From contig JAQTNB010000052.1 of NCBI GenBank assembly GCA_028714055.1, positions 1 through 7,517 on the forward strand: a stretch of 7,517 bases of DNA, in the 5' to 3' direction. Shown here piece after piece: positions 1-5,049 of this stretch. How positions within the stretch are numbered: the first letter of the stretch is position 1; the number at the start of each line of letters is the position of its first letter. The translations under genes were made by a program, and so were the position numbers. The notes beneath the pieces were generated by a model that saw only the letters and a list, made by a program, of their open reading frames with translations, made no database searches and was not told the origin of the DNA. The DNA comes from Candidatus Omnitrophota bacterium (GTDB lineage Bacteria > Omnitrophota > Gorgyraeia > Gygaellales > Profunditerraquicolaceae).

Positions 1-1113
1 GCTTCCAAGCCTGCCCCGGGCGCAGAAGAGCCGCCGAAATACGTTAACTCTCCGGAGACCTCCCTGTATAGCAAAGGGAAAAATCTCTACGGGATCCATC
101 TCTCAAAAGACGCGATCAGGCGGGAAGACCGCGCGGTCATCGTCGAAGGGTATCTTGATTTTATCATGCCGTTCCAGGAGGGGGCAGGTAACGTAGTCGC
201 GGGCCTGGGGACCGCGTTTACGCCGGAGCAGGTAAATCTCCTGAAACGCTACACGCACAATGTCGTGATCATCTATGATCCTGACGATGCCGGGCAGCTT
301 GCCTCACTGAGGGCGCTTGACCTGTTCGTCGAGGAAGGCATGAACGTAAAGGTTGCCTCGCTGCCCAAAGGCCAGGACCCGGACCTCTTCGTGCGCACGC
401 AGGGTATTGATAAGTTTAAGGCGCTTGTTTCGCAGGCCTCCAGCCTCCTGGATTACAAACTCGGGATCCTGAAAGGCCGGTATGACGCGCGCCAGATAGA
501 AGGGAAGGCCGCGATCGCCGCCGAGATACTGCCGACGATCAAGAAGGTCAAAAATTCCATTACGCAGGCCGAGTATATCAGGAAGCTCGCCGAGGAGCTG
601 GATATCGACGAGCATTCCGTCCAGCAGGAGCTTAAAAATACAAAGGAAGAAAAGGTGTTTGCGCCGCGGGCGCTCAGCGCGCACAAACCCTGCCTTATGA
701 ACCCGACCGAGAAACTCCTGGTTAAGCTTATGCTTCAGGAGACGTCGCTCATCGAGCAGCTCAGAAGTACCTTAGAGCCGGCTGATTTTCAGGATGAACG
801 GGCCTCCCGGATCGTCTCGGTGCTTTTTGACCTGGTATCCCAGGGAAGGAATATCGAGTCCCGTTCTTTGATCAACCAGTGCCGTGATGAAGTATTGGAG
901 CAGTTGATCTGCGAATCGGCGCTGCAGCCGGAGGTTTCCCCGGAAGATAAGGAACGGATCGTGGAAGATTGCATCAAACGCCTGAAGAGCGAGAAGGTGC
1001 GGATGAAAAAGCAATACCTGCACGAAGAGATAAAAACGGCGCAGCATCTCGGCGACGAGAAAAGGCTGACTGAGCTTATGCAGGAATTCCATCAACTAAC
1101 CAAAGTGAGGTAA
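1..1113 (+). CDS. dnaG: DNA primase DnaG, 3' part (5' end outside window)
   Basis: Synthesises RNA primers at the replication fork and works with the replicative helicase DnaB. The reading frame is open from base 1, so the N-terminal zinc-binding domain and the start lie upstream; 370 residues are visible. The Toprim catalytic domain is clear: VIVEGYLD (acidic Glu codon at 145-147), then VVAGLGTAFTPEQ, then YDPDDAG (codons 274-294), the Asp cluster that binds metal. In many DnaG proteins this last motif is DGD; here Pro replaces Gly. From about base 690 to the stop, a mostly helical segment (starting EKLLVKLMLQE) fits the C-terminal helicase-binding region, which is poorly conserved in the family. 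The gene is followed after 7 nt by rpoD, the classic dnaG-rpoD arrangement, and is probably cotranscribed with it. Identification is firm; the exact limits of the C-terminal domain are inferred. Confidence 0.96.
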   Translation, partial: ASKPAPGAEEPPKYVNSPETSLYSKGKNLYGIHLSKDAIRREDRAVIVEGYLDFIMPFQEGAGNVVAGLGTAFTPEQVNLLKRYTHNVVIIYDPDDAGQLASLRALDLFVEEGMNVKVASLPKGQDPDLFVRTQGIDKFKALVSQASSLLDYKLGILKGRYDARQIEGKAAIAAEILPTIKKVKNSITQAEYIRKLAEELDIDEHSVQQELKNTKEEKVFAPRALSAHKPCLMNPTEKLLVKLMLQETSLIEQLRSTLEPADFQDERASRIVSVLFDLVSQGRNIESRSLINQCRDEVLEQLICESALQPEVSPEDKERIVEDCIKRLKSEKVRMKKQYLHEEIKTAQHLGDEKRLTELMQEFHQLTKVR

Positions 1114-1120
1114 TACCGAC

Positions 1121-2656
1121 ATGGCTAAAAAAGAATACACAAAGAAAGACGTCGAAAAGATCATCATACTCGGGCGGCAGAAGGGTTACGTTACCTATGA
1201 CGACGTAAACGAGCTTCTCCCCGAAGGGCTCTTTTCCTCCGACGATATCGACAAGATACTCGACCTCCTGGGCGACGAGGATATCCAGATCGTCGATTCC
1301 CAGGAATCCAAGGAGCAGCAGGATAAGCAGGCCTCTCAGCTTAAGGAAGACCTTTTGCACGACCAGGCAAAGGCCGAAGAAAGGTTCCTGCCCCTGGATG
1401 ACCCGGTGAAGATGTATCTCAAGCAGATGGGGTCGATCTCCCTGCTTTCGCGCGAACATGAGATCGAACTGGCAAAAAAGATAGAGGATGCGGAGGAAAA
1501 ATTCAAGCGCGCAGGCCTGGTGACGCGGTTTATGCGCAATGAAATGATCGCGGTCGCCGCCGAGATCGTCAAAGGGACGATCAATTTTGAAGAGGTCGTC
1601 AAAGAAGACATTAAGACCGGCAAGAACATCGTCAACAACCGCATCAAGAGGATCATGCAGCAATTGCGCAATACCCGCAGCCAATCAAGGACCCTGGAGC
1701 TGCTCCTGCAGCTGAATTTTACCACTTCGGTCATCGAAACGGGCGTGCGTAAGCTTTCGGGGCTCATCCGGGAGATCGATTCAAAGAAGCGCAGCGGCAA
1801 ACGCGCAAGCATATTACGCAGGCGCGCAGTGCTTGCCAAGATAGGCGAATCGCCTAACCGCGTCAAAGAGCAGATGAAGCTCATCAAGTCCACGCACCTT
1901 AAGTTCAACCGGACCAAAAAGCAGCTTGTCGAAGCAAACTTAAGGCTGGTGGTGAGCATTGCCAAGAAATACACCAACCGCGGGTTGTCTTTCCTTGACC
2001 TTATCCAGGAGGGCAATATCGGGCTTATGCGCGCGGTCGAGAAATTCGAATACAAGAGAGGCTATAAGTTCTCTACCTATGCTACCTGGTGGATACGCCA
2101 GGCGATCACGCGCTCCATTGCGGACCAGGCGCGCACGATCAGGATACCGGTGCATATGACGGAGACCATCAACAAGATCATCAGGTTCTCCCGGGTTTTC
2201 ATACAGCAGAACGGGCGCGAACCGACCGTAGAAGAAATAGCGCAAAAGATGCGCATGCCCCAGGATAAAGTCAAGGCGATCCTCAAGATCGCCCAGGAAC
2301 CGATATCCCTTCAGATGCCCATCGGCGACGAAGGGGATACCCATTTCGGCGATTTTATCCAGGATAAAAAGGCGGTTTCTCCGGCAAACGCGACCATCCG
2401 CGCAATGCTTAAGGATGAGATGAATTCGGCGCTCGGCACCCTTACCGACCGGGAGAAGAAGATCCTTATCCTGCGTTTCGGCATCAGTGACGGCTGCCCG
2501 CGCACGCTCGAAGAGGTGGGTAATGTCTTCAGGGTTACCCGCGAGCGCGTCCGCCAGATAGAGGCCAAAGCCCTTAAGAAATTAAGGCATCCTACCCGTT
2601 CACGGAGGCTCAGGACCTTCCTTGATATGGCCCTGGTGCACCAGAGAGAATATTAA
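1121..2656 (+). CDS. rpoD: Primary RNA polymerase sigma factor (sigma-70/RpoD)
   Basis: Directs RNA polymerase core to housekeeping promoters. The protein has 511 residues and all sigma-70 regions in order: region 1.1 at about 8-60; region 1.2 at about 92-125 (DDPVKMYLKQMG); a non-conserved insert at about 126-265; region 2 at about 270-345, including NLRLVVSIAKKY and the -10 recognition and melting stretch STYATWWIRQAITR; region 3 at about 350-425; region 4 at about 437-495 with the helix-turn-helix TLEEVGNVFRVTRERVRQIE that reads the -35 box. Presence of region 1.1 and the full region 2.4 signature marks it as the primary factor rather than an alternative one. The ATG is preceded by GAGG (1107-1110) with a 10-nt gap, overlapping the end of dnaG. 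About 17 residues follow region 4 (ending HQREY). No clear terminator follows the stop. Confidence 0.98.
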   Translation: MAKKEYTKKDVEKIIILGRQKGYVTYDDVNELLPEGLFSSDDIDKILDLLGDEDIQIVDSQESKEQQDKQASQLKEDLLHDQAKAEERFLPLDDPVKMYLKQMGSISLLSREHEIELAKKIEDAEEKFKRAGLVTRFMRNEMIAVAAEIVKGTINFEEVVKEDIKTGKNIVNNRIKRIMQQLRNTRSQSRTLELLLQLNFTTSVIETGVRKLSGLIREIDSKKRSGKRASILRRRAVLAKIGESPNRVKEQMKLIKSTHLKFNRTKKQLVEANLRLVVSIAKKYTNRGLSFLDLIQEGNIGLMRAVEKFEYKRGYKFSTYATWWIRQAITRSIADQARTIRIPVHMTETINKIIRFSRVFIQQNGREPTVEEIAQKMRMPQDKVKAILKIAQEPISLQMPIGDEGDTHFGDFIQDKKAVSPANATIRAMLKDEMNSALGTLTDREKKILILRFGISDGCPRTLEEVGNVFRVTRERVRQIEAKALKKLRHPTRSRRLRTFLDMALVHQREY

Positions 2657-2689
2657 AGCCCCTTTTTCCCCGCCTTACCATAAAAAATC

Positions 2690-2718
2690 TTTACAAAAAA
2701 AGGGAATTCTGTTAATAT
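2690..2718 (+). promoter_or_regulatory. Putative sigma-70 promoter for the tRNA region
   Basis: TTTACA (2690-2695) and TAATAT (2713-2718) are separated by 17 nt, matching the -35 and -10 consensus at five of six and four of six positions with ideal spacing. Initiation would fall near 2725, giving a leader of about 65 nt before the first tRNA. The stretch lies in the only AT-rich part of the 135-nt gap between rpoD and the tRNA. An alternative -10 (TATAAA, 2716-2721) would need a 20-nt spacer. Prediction from sequence only. Confidence 0.55.
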
Positions 2719-2791
2719 AAATAATTTACGTAGCGAGGACCCGTGCGTCTACGCCCAAGCCGCGGATTGGCTGTGGGAATTGCTTAGATTG

Positions 2792-2863
2792 GGGCCCATA
2801 GCTCAGTGGTAGAGCAGGTGACTCATAATCACTTGGTCGGAGGTTCGAACCCTTCTGGGCCCA
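2792..2863 (+). tRNA. tRNA with CAU anticodon, probably tRNA-Ile2 (alternative: elongator tRNA-Met)
   Basis: A full cloverleaf can be drawn: acceptor GGGCCCA (2792-2798) with TGGGCCC (2856-2862); D stem GCTC/GAGC; anticodon stem GGTGA/TCACT around loop CTCATAA (2822-2828, anticodon CAT at 2824-2826); T stem GGAGG/CCTTC around TTCGAAC; discriminator A2863. The CCA end is not encoded. The anticodon arm and variable loop resemble E. coli tRNA-Ile2 (AGGCGACTCATAATCGCTTGG) closely apart from base-paired changes. The acceptor also has C4-G69 and C5-G68, described as determinants for the lysidine synthetase TilS, whereas E. coli elongator tRNA-Met has U4-A69 and A5-U68. If lysidine-modified it would read AUA as isoleucine. 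An initiator tRNA is excluded because the anticodon stem lacks the three G-C pairs and pair 1-72 is matched. Confidence 0.9.
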
Positions 2864-2890
2864 GCGATGTCTTTTATAGACTTTTGGGCC
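2834..2890 (+). repeat. 57-bp direct repeat, copy 1 (tRNA 3' half plus downstream flank)
   Basis: This stretch runs from the variable loop of the CAU tRNA through its 3' end and 27 nt beyond. The same 57 bases recur at 3029-3105, interrupted there by a 20-bp palindrome. Matches stop abruptly on both sides (T2833 versus C3028; T2891 versus G3106). The repeat length and its position on a tRNA 3' end are like the attachment-site duplications left by tRNA-targeting integrative elements, but a simple local duplication would look the same. Confidence 0.93.
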
Positions 2891-2912
2891 TGTCTCCGAC
2901 GACCAAGAAGGG

Positions 2913-2941
2913 GTGCGGGGAAAATTTTTCCCCGCGCTTTT
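2913..2941 (+). terminator. Hairpin with short T tract, possible intrinsic terminator
   Basis: The arms GCGGGGAAAA (2915-2924) and TTTTCCCCGC (2926-2935) pair perfectly, extended by T2914-G2936 and G2913-C2937, and TTTT follows at 2938-2941. It lies 50 nt after the CAU tRNA, where a terminator could separate that tRNA from tRNA-Val. Four T's is a weak U tract, so it may instead be one of several structural hairpins in the insert. Confidence 0.45.
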
Positions 2942-2950
2942 GGGGTGACA

Positions 2951-3025
2951 GGGCGAATCCACGTAGTGGATGAGCCCGCCAGAGGGGCGAAGCCCCTATG
3001 GGGAGCGACGAGCAACGCGAGTCGC
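2951..3025 (+). repeat. Run of three hairpins, two with tandem G-A internal loops
   Basis: First hairpin 2951-2977: outer stem GGGC/GCCC, then GA opposite GA, then inner stem ATCCAC/GTGGAT with loop GTA. Second hairpin 2983-2997: AGGGGC/GCCCCT with loop GAA. Third hairpin 3005-3025: outer stem GCGAC/GTCGC, GA opposite GA, inner GC/GC, loop AAC. The first and third share one design, tandem G-A mismatches between two stems, with no shared primary sequence in the stems. They fill most of the segment between the two copies of the tRNA-end repeat. No coding potential is evident. Function unknown. Confidence 0.7.
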
Positions 3026-3028
3026 GAC

Positions 3029-3105
3029 TGGTCGGAGGTTCGCCTGCCTGCCGTCAGGCAGGAACCCTTCTGGGCCCAGCGATGTCTTTTATAGACTTTT
3101 GGGCC
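3029..3105 (+). repeat. 57-bp direct repeat, copy 2, interrupted by a 20-bp palindrome
   Basis: Identical to 2834-2890 except for an insertion of 20 bases at 3043-3062, exactly within what would be the T loop (after TTCG, before AAC). It contains the tRNA variable loop, T arm and 3' acceptor strand, but no matching 5' half of a tRNA precedes it. It is therefore a tRNA remnant rather than a working gene. Confidence 0.93.
3043..3062 (+). repeat. 20-bp palindromic insertion (CCTGCCTG / CAGGCAGG)
   Basis: The arms CCTGCCTG (3043-3050) and CAGGCAGG (3055-3062) are perfectly complementary around the loop CCGT. Comparison with the uninterrupted copy at 2834-2890 shows it is a clean insertion of exactly 20 bp with no target duplication. 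In frame with the downstream gene it translates as PACRQAG, a string I recall from spurious ORFs in assemblies of uncultivated bacteria, which suggests a dispersed short palindrome family. That wider distribution is recollection, not shown here. Confidence 0.85.
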
Positions 3106-3158
3106 GAAGGCAGCTTTTTAAAGCGTGTAACTGCTTTTACGGTCAAAGAGTTACAACC

Positions 3159-3232
3159 GGGCGATTGGCTCAGTTGGTTAGAGCGTCACATTCACATTGT
3201 GAAGGTCAGAGGTTCGAATCCTCTATCGCCCA
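3159..3232 (+). tRNA. tRNA-Val (anticodon CAC)
   Basis: The cloverleaf is complete: acceptor GGGCGAT (3159-3165) with ATCGCCC (3225-3231); D arm GCTC/GAGC with loop AGTTGGTTA; anticodon stem TCACA/TGTGA around TTCACAT (3191-3197), anticodon CAC at 3193-3195; variable loop AGGTC; T stem AGAGG/CCTCT around TTCGAAT; discriminator A3232. It would read GUG. CCA is not encoded (TATATA follows), so a CCA-adding enzyme is needed. A 7-bp inverted repeat (TGTAACT at 3126-3132, AGTTACA at 3149-3155) lies just upstream. No separate promoter is obvious, so it may be transcribed from the promoter before the first tRNA. The next start codon is only 5 nt downstream. Confidence 0.95.
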
Positions 3233-3237
3233 TATAT

Positions 3238-3975
3238 ATGAAATCTATGGCAGGATTAGACCTAAAAACACAATTAGGGAACCTCATACGCCTGCAGGCG
3301 CTTGATACCGAGATCTATGGCCTCAGGCAGGAAAAGGAGATAAAGCCTGCCGAGATAAAAGTCCTGGACGAAGAATTCGAGGCAAAGAAGCAGCATCTGG
3401 CCGAGCTTGAAAAGAACCTGCTTGACGTGCAGAAACAGCGCAAAGAGAAAGAACTCGAGCTTGCCACGAAGGAAGAGAGCGTCAAGAAGCTCCAGGGCCA
3501 GCTCTACCAGCTCAAGACCAACAAAGAATATCAGGCAATGCTGCAGCAGATCGGCGACGCCAAGGCCGACGGTTCGGTTATCGAGGATAAGATCCTTGAA
3601 TTGTTCAACGCCGCCGACGCGGCCAAGGCGGAGATTGAAGCCGAAAAACAGAAGCTCCAGGAAGAAGAGAAGGTTTTTAAGGCAAAAAAAGGCGTAGTTG
3701 AGGCGCGCATAAAAGAGATCGAAAGCCAGATCACCGAGATCGAGGCAAAGCGCGGGCAGATCCTGCCGCTCATAGACCCGAAGATCATGGCGCAATACGA
3801 GCGGATCCTCGGCAGCCGCGACGGGCTGGCCATCGTGAGCGTAAAAAGTAATTCCTGCCTCGGATGCAATATGTTTGTGCCGGCGCAGGTGATAAATTTG
3901 ATCAAGATGTACGAGAATATAATAACCTGCGAAGTCTGCAACAGGATCCTTTATATCGAAGATGAGGCGGCTTGA
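3238..3975 (+). CDS. Coiled-coil protein with C4 zinc ribbon (zf-RING_7, former DUF164 family)
   Basis: A 245-residue protein. Residues about 10-175 are almost entirely charged heptad-like helix, a long coiled-coil hairpin carrying the family's conserved TNKEYQA (94-100). The C-terminal zinc ribbon uses C207 and C210 (SCLGC) with C231 and C234 (CEVC). The length, architecture and C-terminal ribbon fit the family that includes chlamydial CT398, reported to bind RpoN and a FliH-type protein; other members are of unknown function, so no specific role is assigned. The frame is open further upstream (from 2998) but that would run through tRNA-Val and the repeats, so the start is ATG 3238 or ATG 3247. 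Neither has a Shine-Dalgarno, and the upstream 5 nt abut the tRNA. It overlaps the RNase H gene by 14 nt, implying coupled translation. Confidence 0.9.
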   Translation: MKSMAGLDLKTQLGNLIRLQALDTEIYGLRQEKEIKPAEIKVLDEEFEAKKQHLAELEKNLLDVQKQRKEKELELATKEESVKKLQGQLYQLKTNKEYQAMLQQIGDAKADGSVIEDKILELFNAADAAKAEIEAEKQKLQEEEKVFKAKKGVVEARIKEIESQITEIEAKRGQILPLIDPKIMAQYERILGSRDGLAIVSVKSNSCLGCNMFVPAQVINLIKMYENIITCEVCNRILYIEDEAA

Positions 3976-4375
3976 GCTTTTTATTGACGGCGCCTCGAAA
4001 GGCAATCCCGGCCCCAGCGGCATCGGCGTGATCATCTGCCAGCAGGGCCGCGTAGTCAAGAACATCGCGCGCTATATCGGCACGGCTACCAACAACGTCG
4101 CCGAATATACGGCATTAGTGCACGGGCTGCAGGAGAGCATGGCCCTGGGGGCGGAAGCCATCACGGTCAATACCGACAGCGAGCTTCTCTCGCGGCAGGT
4201 CAACGGGCTTTACAAGATAAAGAACGCCGGGATCAAGGTCTTATACGAGCAGGTTTTGCGCCTGAAGTCCGGCTTCAAAGAAGTCATGGTGCGCCACATC
4301 CCGAGGGAAGAGAACTGCGGCGCAGATAAGCTTGCAACACAGGCAGTGAAGGAAGCTTTGGAAAAAGCTCTTTGA
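3962..4375 (+). CDS. RNase HI-family ribonuclease
   Basis: Cleaves the RNA strand of RNA-DNA hybrids, removing primers, R-loops or misincorporated ribonucleotides. The 137-residue protein is a single RNase H fold with all four metal-binding acidic residues: D9 in FIDGASKGNPGPSG, E48 in NNVAEYTAL, D72 in VNTDSELL and D122 in GADKLA. It is shorter than E. coli RnhA (155 residues) and resembles the compact RnhA-like proteins such as Bacillus YpdQ/YpeP, some of which are poorly active or of unclear role, so the symbol rnhA is withheld. The ATG lies inside the end of the zinc-ribbon gene. Its TGA ends at 4375, one base before the predicted 5' end of RNase P RNA, so any promoter for that RNA would have to lie inside this gene; I saw no convincing one. 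Confidence 0.93.
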   Translation: MRRLELFIDGASKGNPGPSGIGVIICQQGRVVKNIARYIGTATNNVAEYTALVHGLQESMALGAEAITVNTDSELLSRQVNGLYKIKNAGIKVLYEQVLRLKSGFKEVMVRHIPREENCGADKLATQAVKEALEKAL

Positions 4376-4376
4376 A

Positions 4377-4855
4377 AACAGGGGCAGGCAGAACGTGGTG
4401 ATGCTCGCCGACCTCTCGAAGGAAAGCGAGTAAGGAAAGTCCGGGCTCCGAAGGGCAGCGTAGTGGGTAACGCCCACCTCCGTCATGCATAATGGCAGAA
4501 GGATATTCGCCGCAATTCGAGGCGGACCCGCCTGAATTTTTGGCGGGAGAGCTACAGAGACGAGCGCCCCACACATCGTAAATTGCTTTGCAATTTACGA
4601 TGTAAGCGTAAGCGGGGCGGTGAAACGAGCAATCTCTACGCGGAGCAAGGCCAAATTTCTTCATCCATGCCATCCTCTTCCCCAAAGGGAGGGGATGCAA
4701 AGGGCGGCCCGCCCGGAATTCCCGCCTTATAACGGGAGTGGATGAAGGGGTAGGCTGCTTGAGGCCGGTAGTAATACCGGTTCCCAGAGGAATAACCACT
4801 AAAGAGACGGTTTATCGCCTCGACACAGAACTCGGCTTATTCTGCTTGCCCTGTT
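4377..4855 (+). ncRNA. rnpB: RNase P RNA, bacterial class A
   Basis: Catalytic RNA that removes 5' leaders from pre-tRNA. Ends are set by helix P1, AACAGGGGCAGGCAG (4377-4391) with CTGCTTGCCCTGTT (4842-4855). Conserved cores are present: AGGAAAGTCCGGGCT (4433-4447), CTACAGAGACGAG (from 4552), GGTGAAACG (4619-4627), GGAGCAAGGCCAAAT (4642-4656), GGGTAGGCTGCTTGAG (4748-4763), AGAGGAATAACCAC (4786-4799) and ACAGAACTCGGCTTAT (4825-4840). At about 479 nt it is longer than E. coli M1 (377 nt), from a long P12 arm with an inserted palindrome and an enlarged P15 domain (stem 4659-4667/4739-4747 enclosing 71 nt with three hairpins). By comparison with M1, P13 and P14 seem absent and P19 (GAGACGG...TCGCCTC) present. 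The CCA-binding GGU of the P15 loop is not found. Exact ends may shift by a few bases. Confidence 0.96.
4573..4603 (+). repeat. Perfect 14-bp palindrome inside the P12 arm of RNase P RNA
   Basis: ACATCGTAAATTGC (4573-4586) and GCAATTTACGATGT (4590-4603) pair without mismatch around the loop TTT. It sits between CGCCCC and GGGGCG, which form the base of P12, an arm known to vary in length between bacteria. Its centre, AAATTGC-TTT-GCAATTT, resembles the hairpin at 4916-4936 downstream. AT-rich perfect pairing is unlike the GC-rich, imperfect helices around it, hinting at an inserted element. Confidence 0.85.
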
Positions 4856-4883
4856 AAATTTAAGGAAGAGAAAAGACTTATTG

Positions 4884-4964
4884 CTCCGAGCCATAAGCGC
4901 CGGCCGGATTTCTGCAAAATTTGCTTCGCAAATTTTTCGAAATCCAGCTCGGCATGGCTCGGAG
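4884..4964 (+). repeat. Nested palindrome after rnpB
   Basis: Outer arms CTCCGAGCCAT (4884-4894) and ATGGCTCGGAG (4954-4964) pair over 11 bp. Inside are GGATTTC (4906-4912) with GAAATCC (4939-4945), and at the centre AAAATTTGC (4916-4924) with GCAAATTTT (4928-4936) around TTC. There is no T tract, so it is not a standard terminator. An open frame from 4881 into yebC passes through it, but nothing supports translation. Confidence 0.85.
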
Positions 4965-4979
4965 TCAATCCAGAAAGGA

Positions 4980-5010
4980 TGGGCCTTCCTTTCCGTTAAG
5001 GAAGGGCCCA
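4980..5010 (+). repeat. Hairpin upstream of yebC
   Basis: TGGGCCTTCCTT (4980-4991) pairs with AAGGAAGGGCCCA (4998-5010) with one bulged C, loop TCCGTT. No T tract follows. It is the second of three hairpins in the rnpB-yebC spacer. Confidence 0.8.
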
Positions 5011-5014
5011 ATTC

Positions 5015-5037
5015 GCCCGCCACAAATTGTGGCGGGC
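5015..5037 (+). repeat. Perfect GC-rich hairpin just before the yebC ribosome site
   Basis: GCCCGCCACAA (5015-5025) pairs with TTGTGGCGGGC (5027-5037). It ends 5 nt before the Shine-Dalgarno of yebC and lacks a T tract, so it is not an evident terminator. It could act on mRNA stability or processing, or be another dispersed palindrome. Confidence 0.8.
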
Positions 5038-5042
5038 TCATT

Positions 5043-5049
5043 AAGGAGG
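5043..5049 (+). promoter_or_regulatory. Shine-Dalgarno for yebC, fixing its start
   Basis: AAGGAGG lies 5 nt before ATG 5055. It decides the start: the same frame is open from 4881 but the earlier ATG codons lie in the palindromes and give no YebC-like sequence. Confidence 0.92.

Noticed and set aside
1076..2344. Long antisense frames opposite rpoD (up to 239 residues)
   Set aside because: They mirror a strongly conserved sigma-70 gene on the other strand, have no recognisable domains or ribosome sites, and arise from its codon usage.
2660..2703. Terminator after rpoD from CCCTTTTT and AAAAAGGG
   Set aside because: The loop would be about 30 nt, there is no T tract after it, and the right arm overlaps the better-supported promoter.
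2869..2885. Small terminator GTCT-TTTAT-AGAC-TTTT just after the CAU tRNA
   Set aside because: A four-pair AT-rich stem is too weak; the GC-rich hairpin at 2913-2937 is the better candidate. The same motif is simply copied at 3084-3100.
3029..3078. A second copy of the CAU tRNA
   Set aside because: Only the 3' half is present, its T loop is split by 20 bp, and no 5' acceptor, D arm or anticodon arm precedes it.
2834..3105. CRISPR array
   Set aside because: Only two copies of one repeat, with a tRNA-derived sequence and no spacers or cas genes.
3126..3155. Inverted repeat TGTAACT / AGTTACA before tRNA-Val as an operator
   Set aside because: Seven pairs with a 16-nt gap and no regulator nearby is not enough to call an operator; noted only in the tRNA-Val entry.
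2998..3237. An N-terminal extension of the zinc-ribbon gene
   Set aside because: The extension would translate the repeat, the palindrome and the whole of tRNA-Val; the family sequence starts at about 3247.
4284..4799. A 171-residue antisense frame across rnpB
   Set aside because: It overlaps the conserved core of RNase P RNA along most of its length and shows no protein family features.
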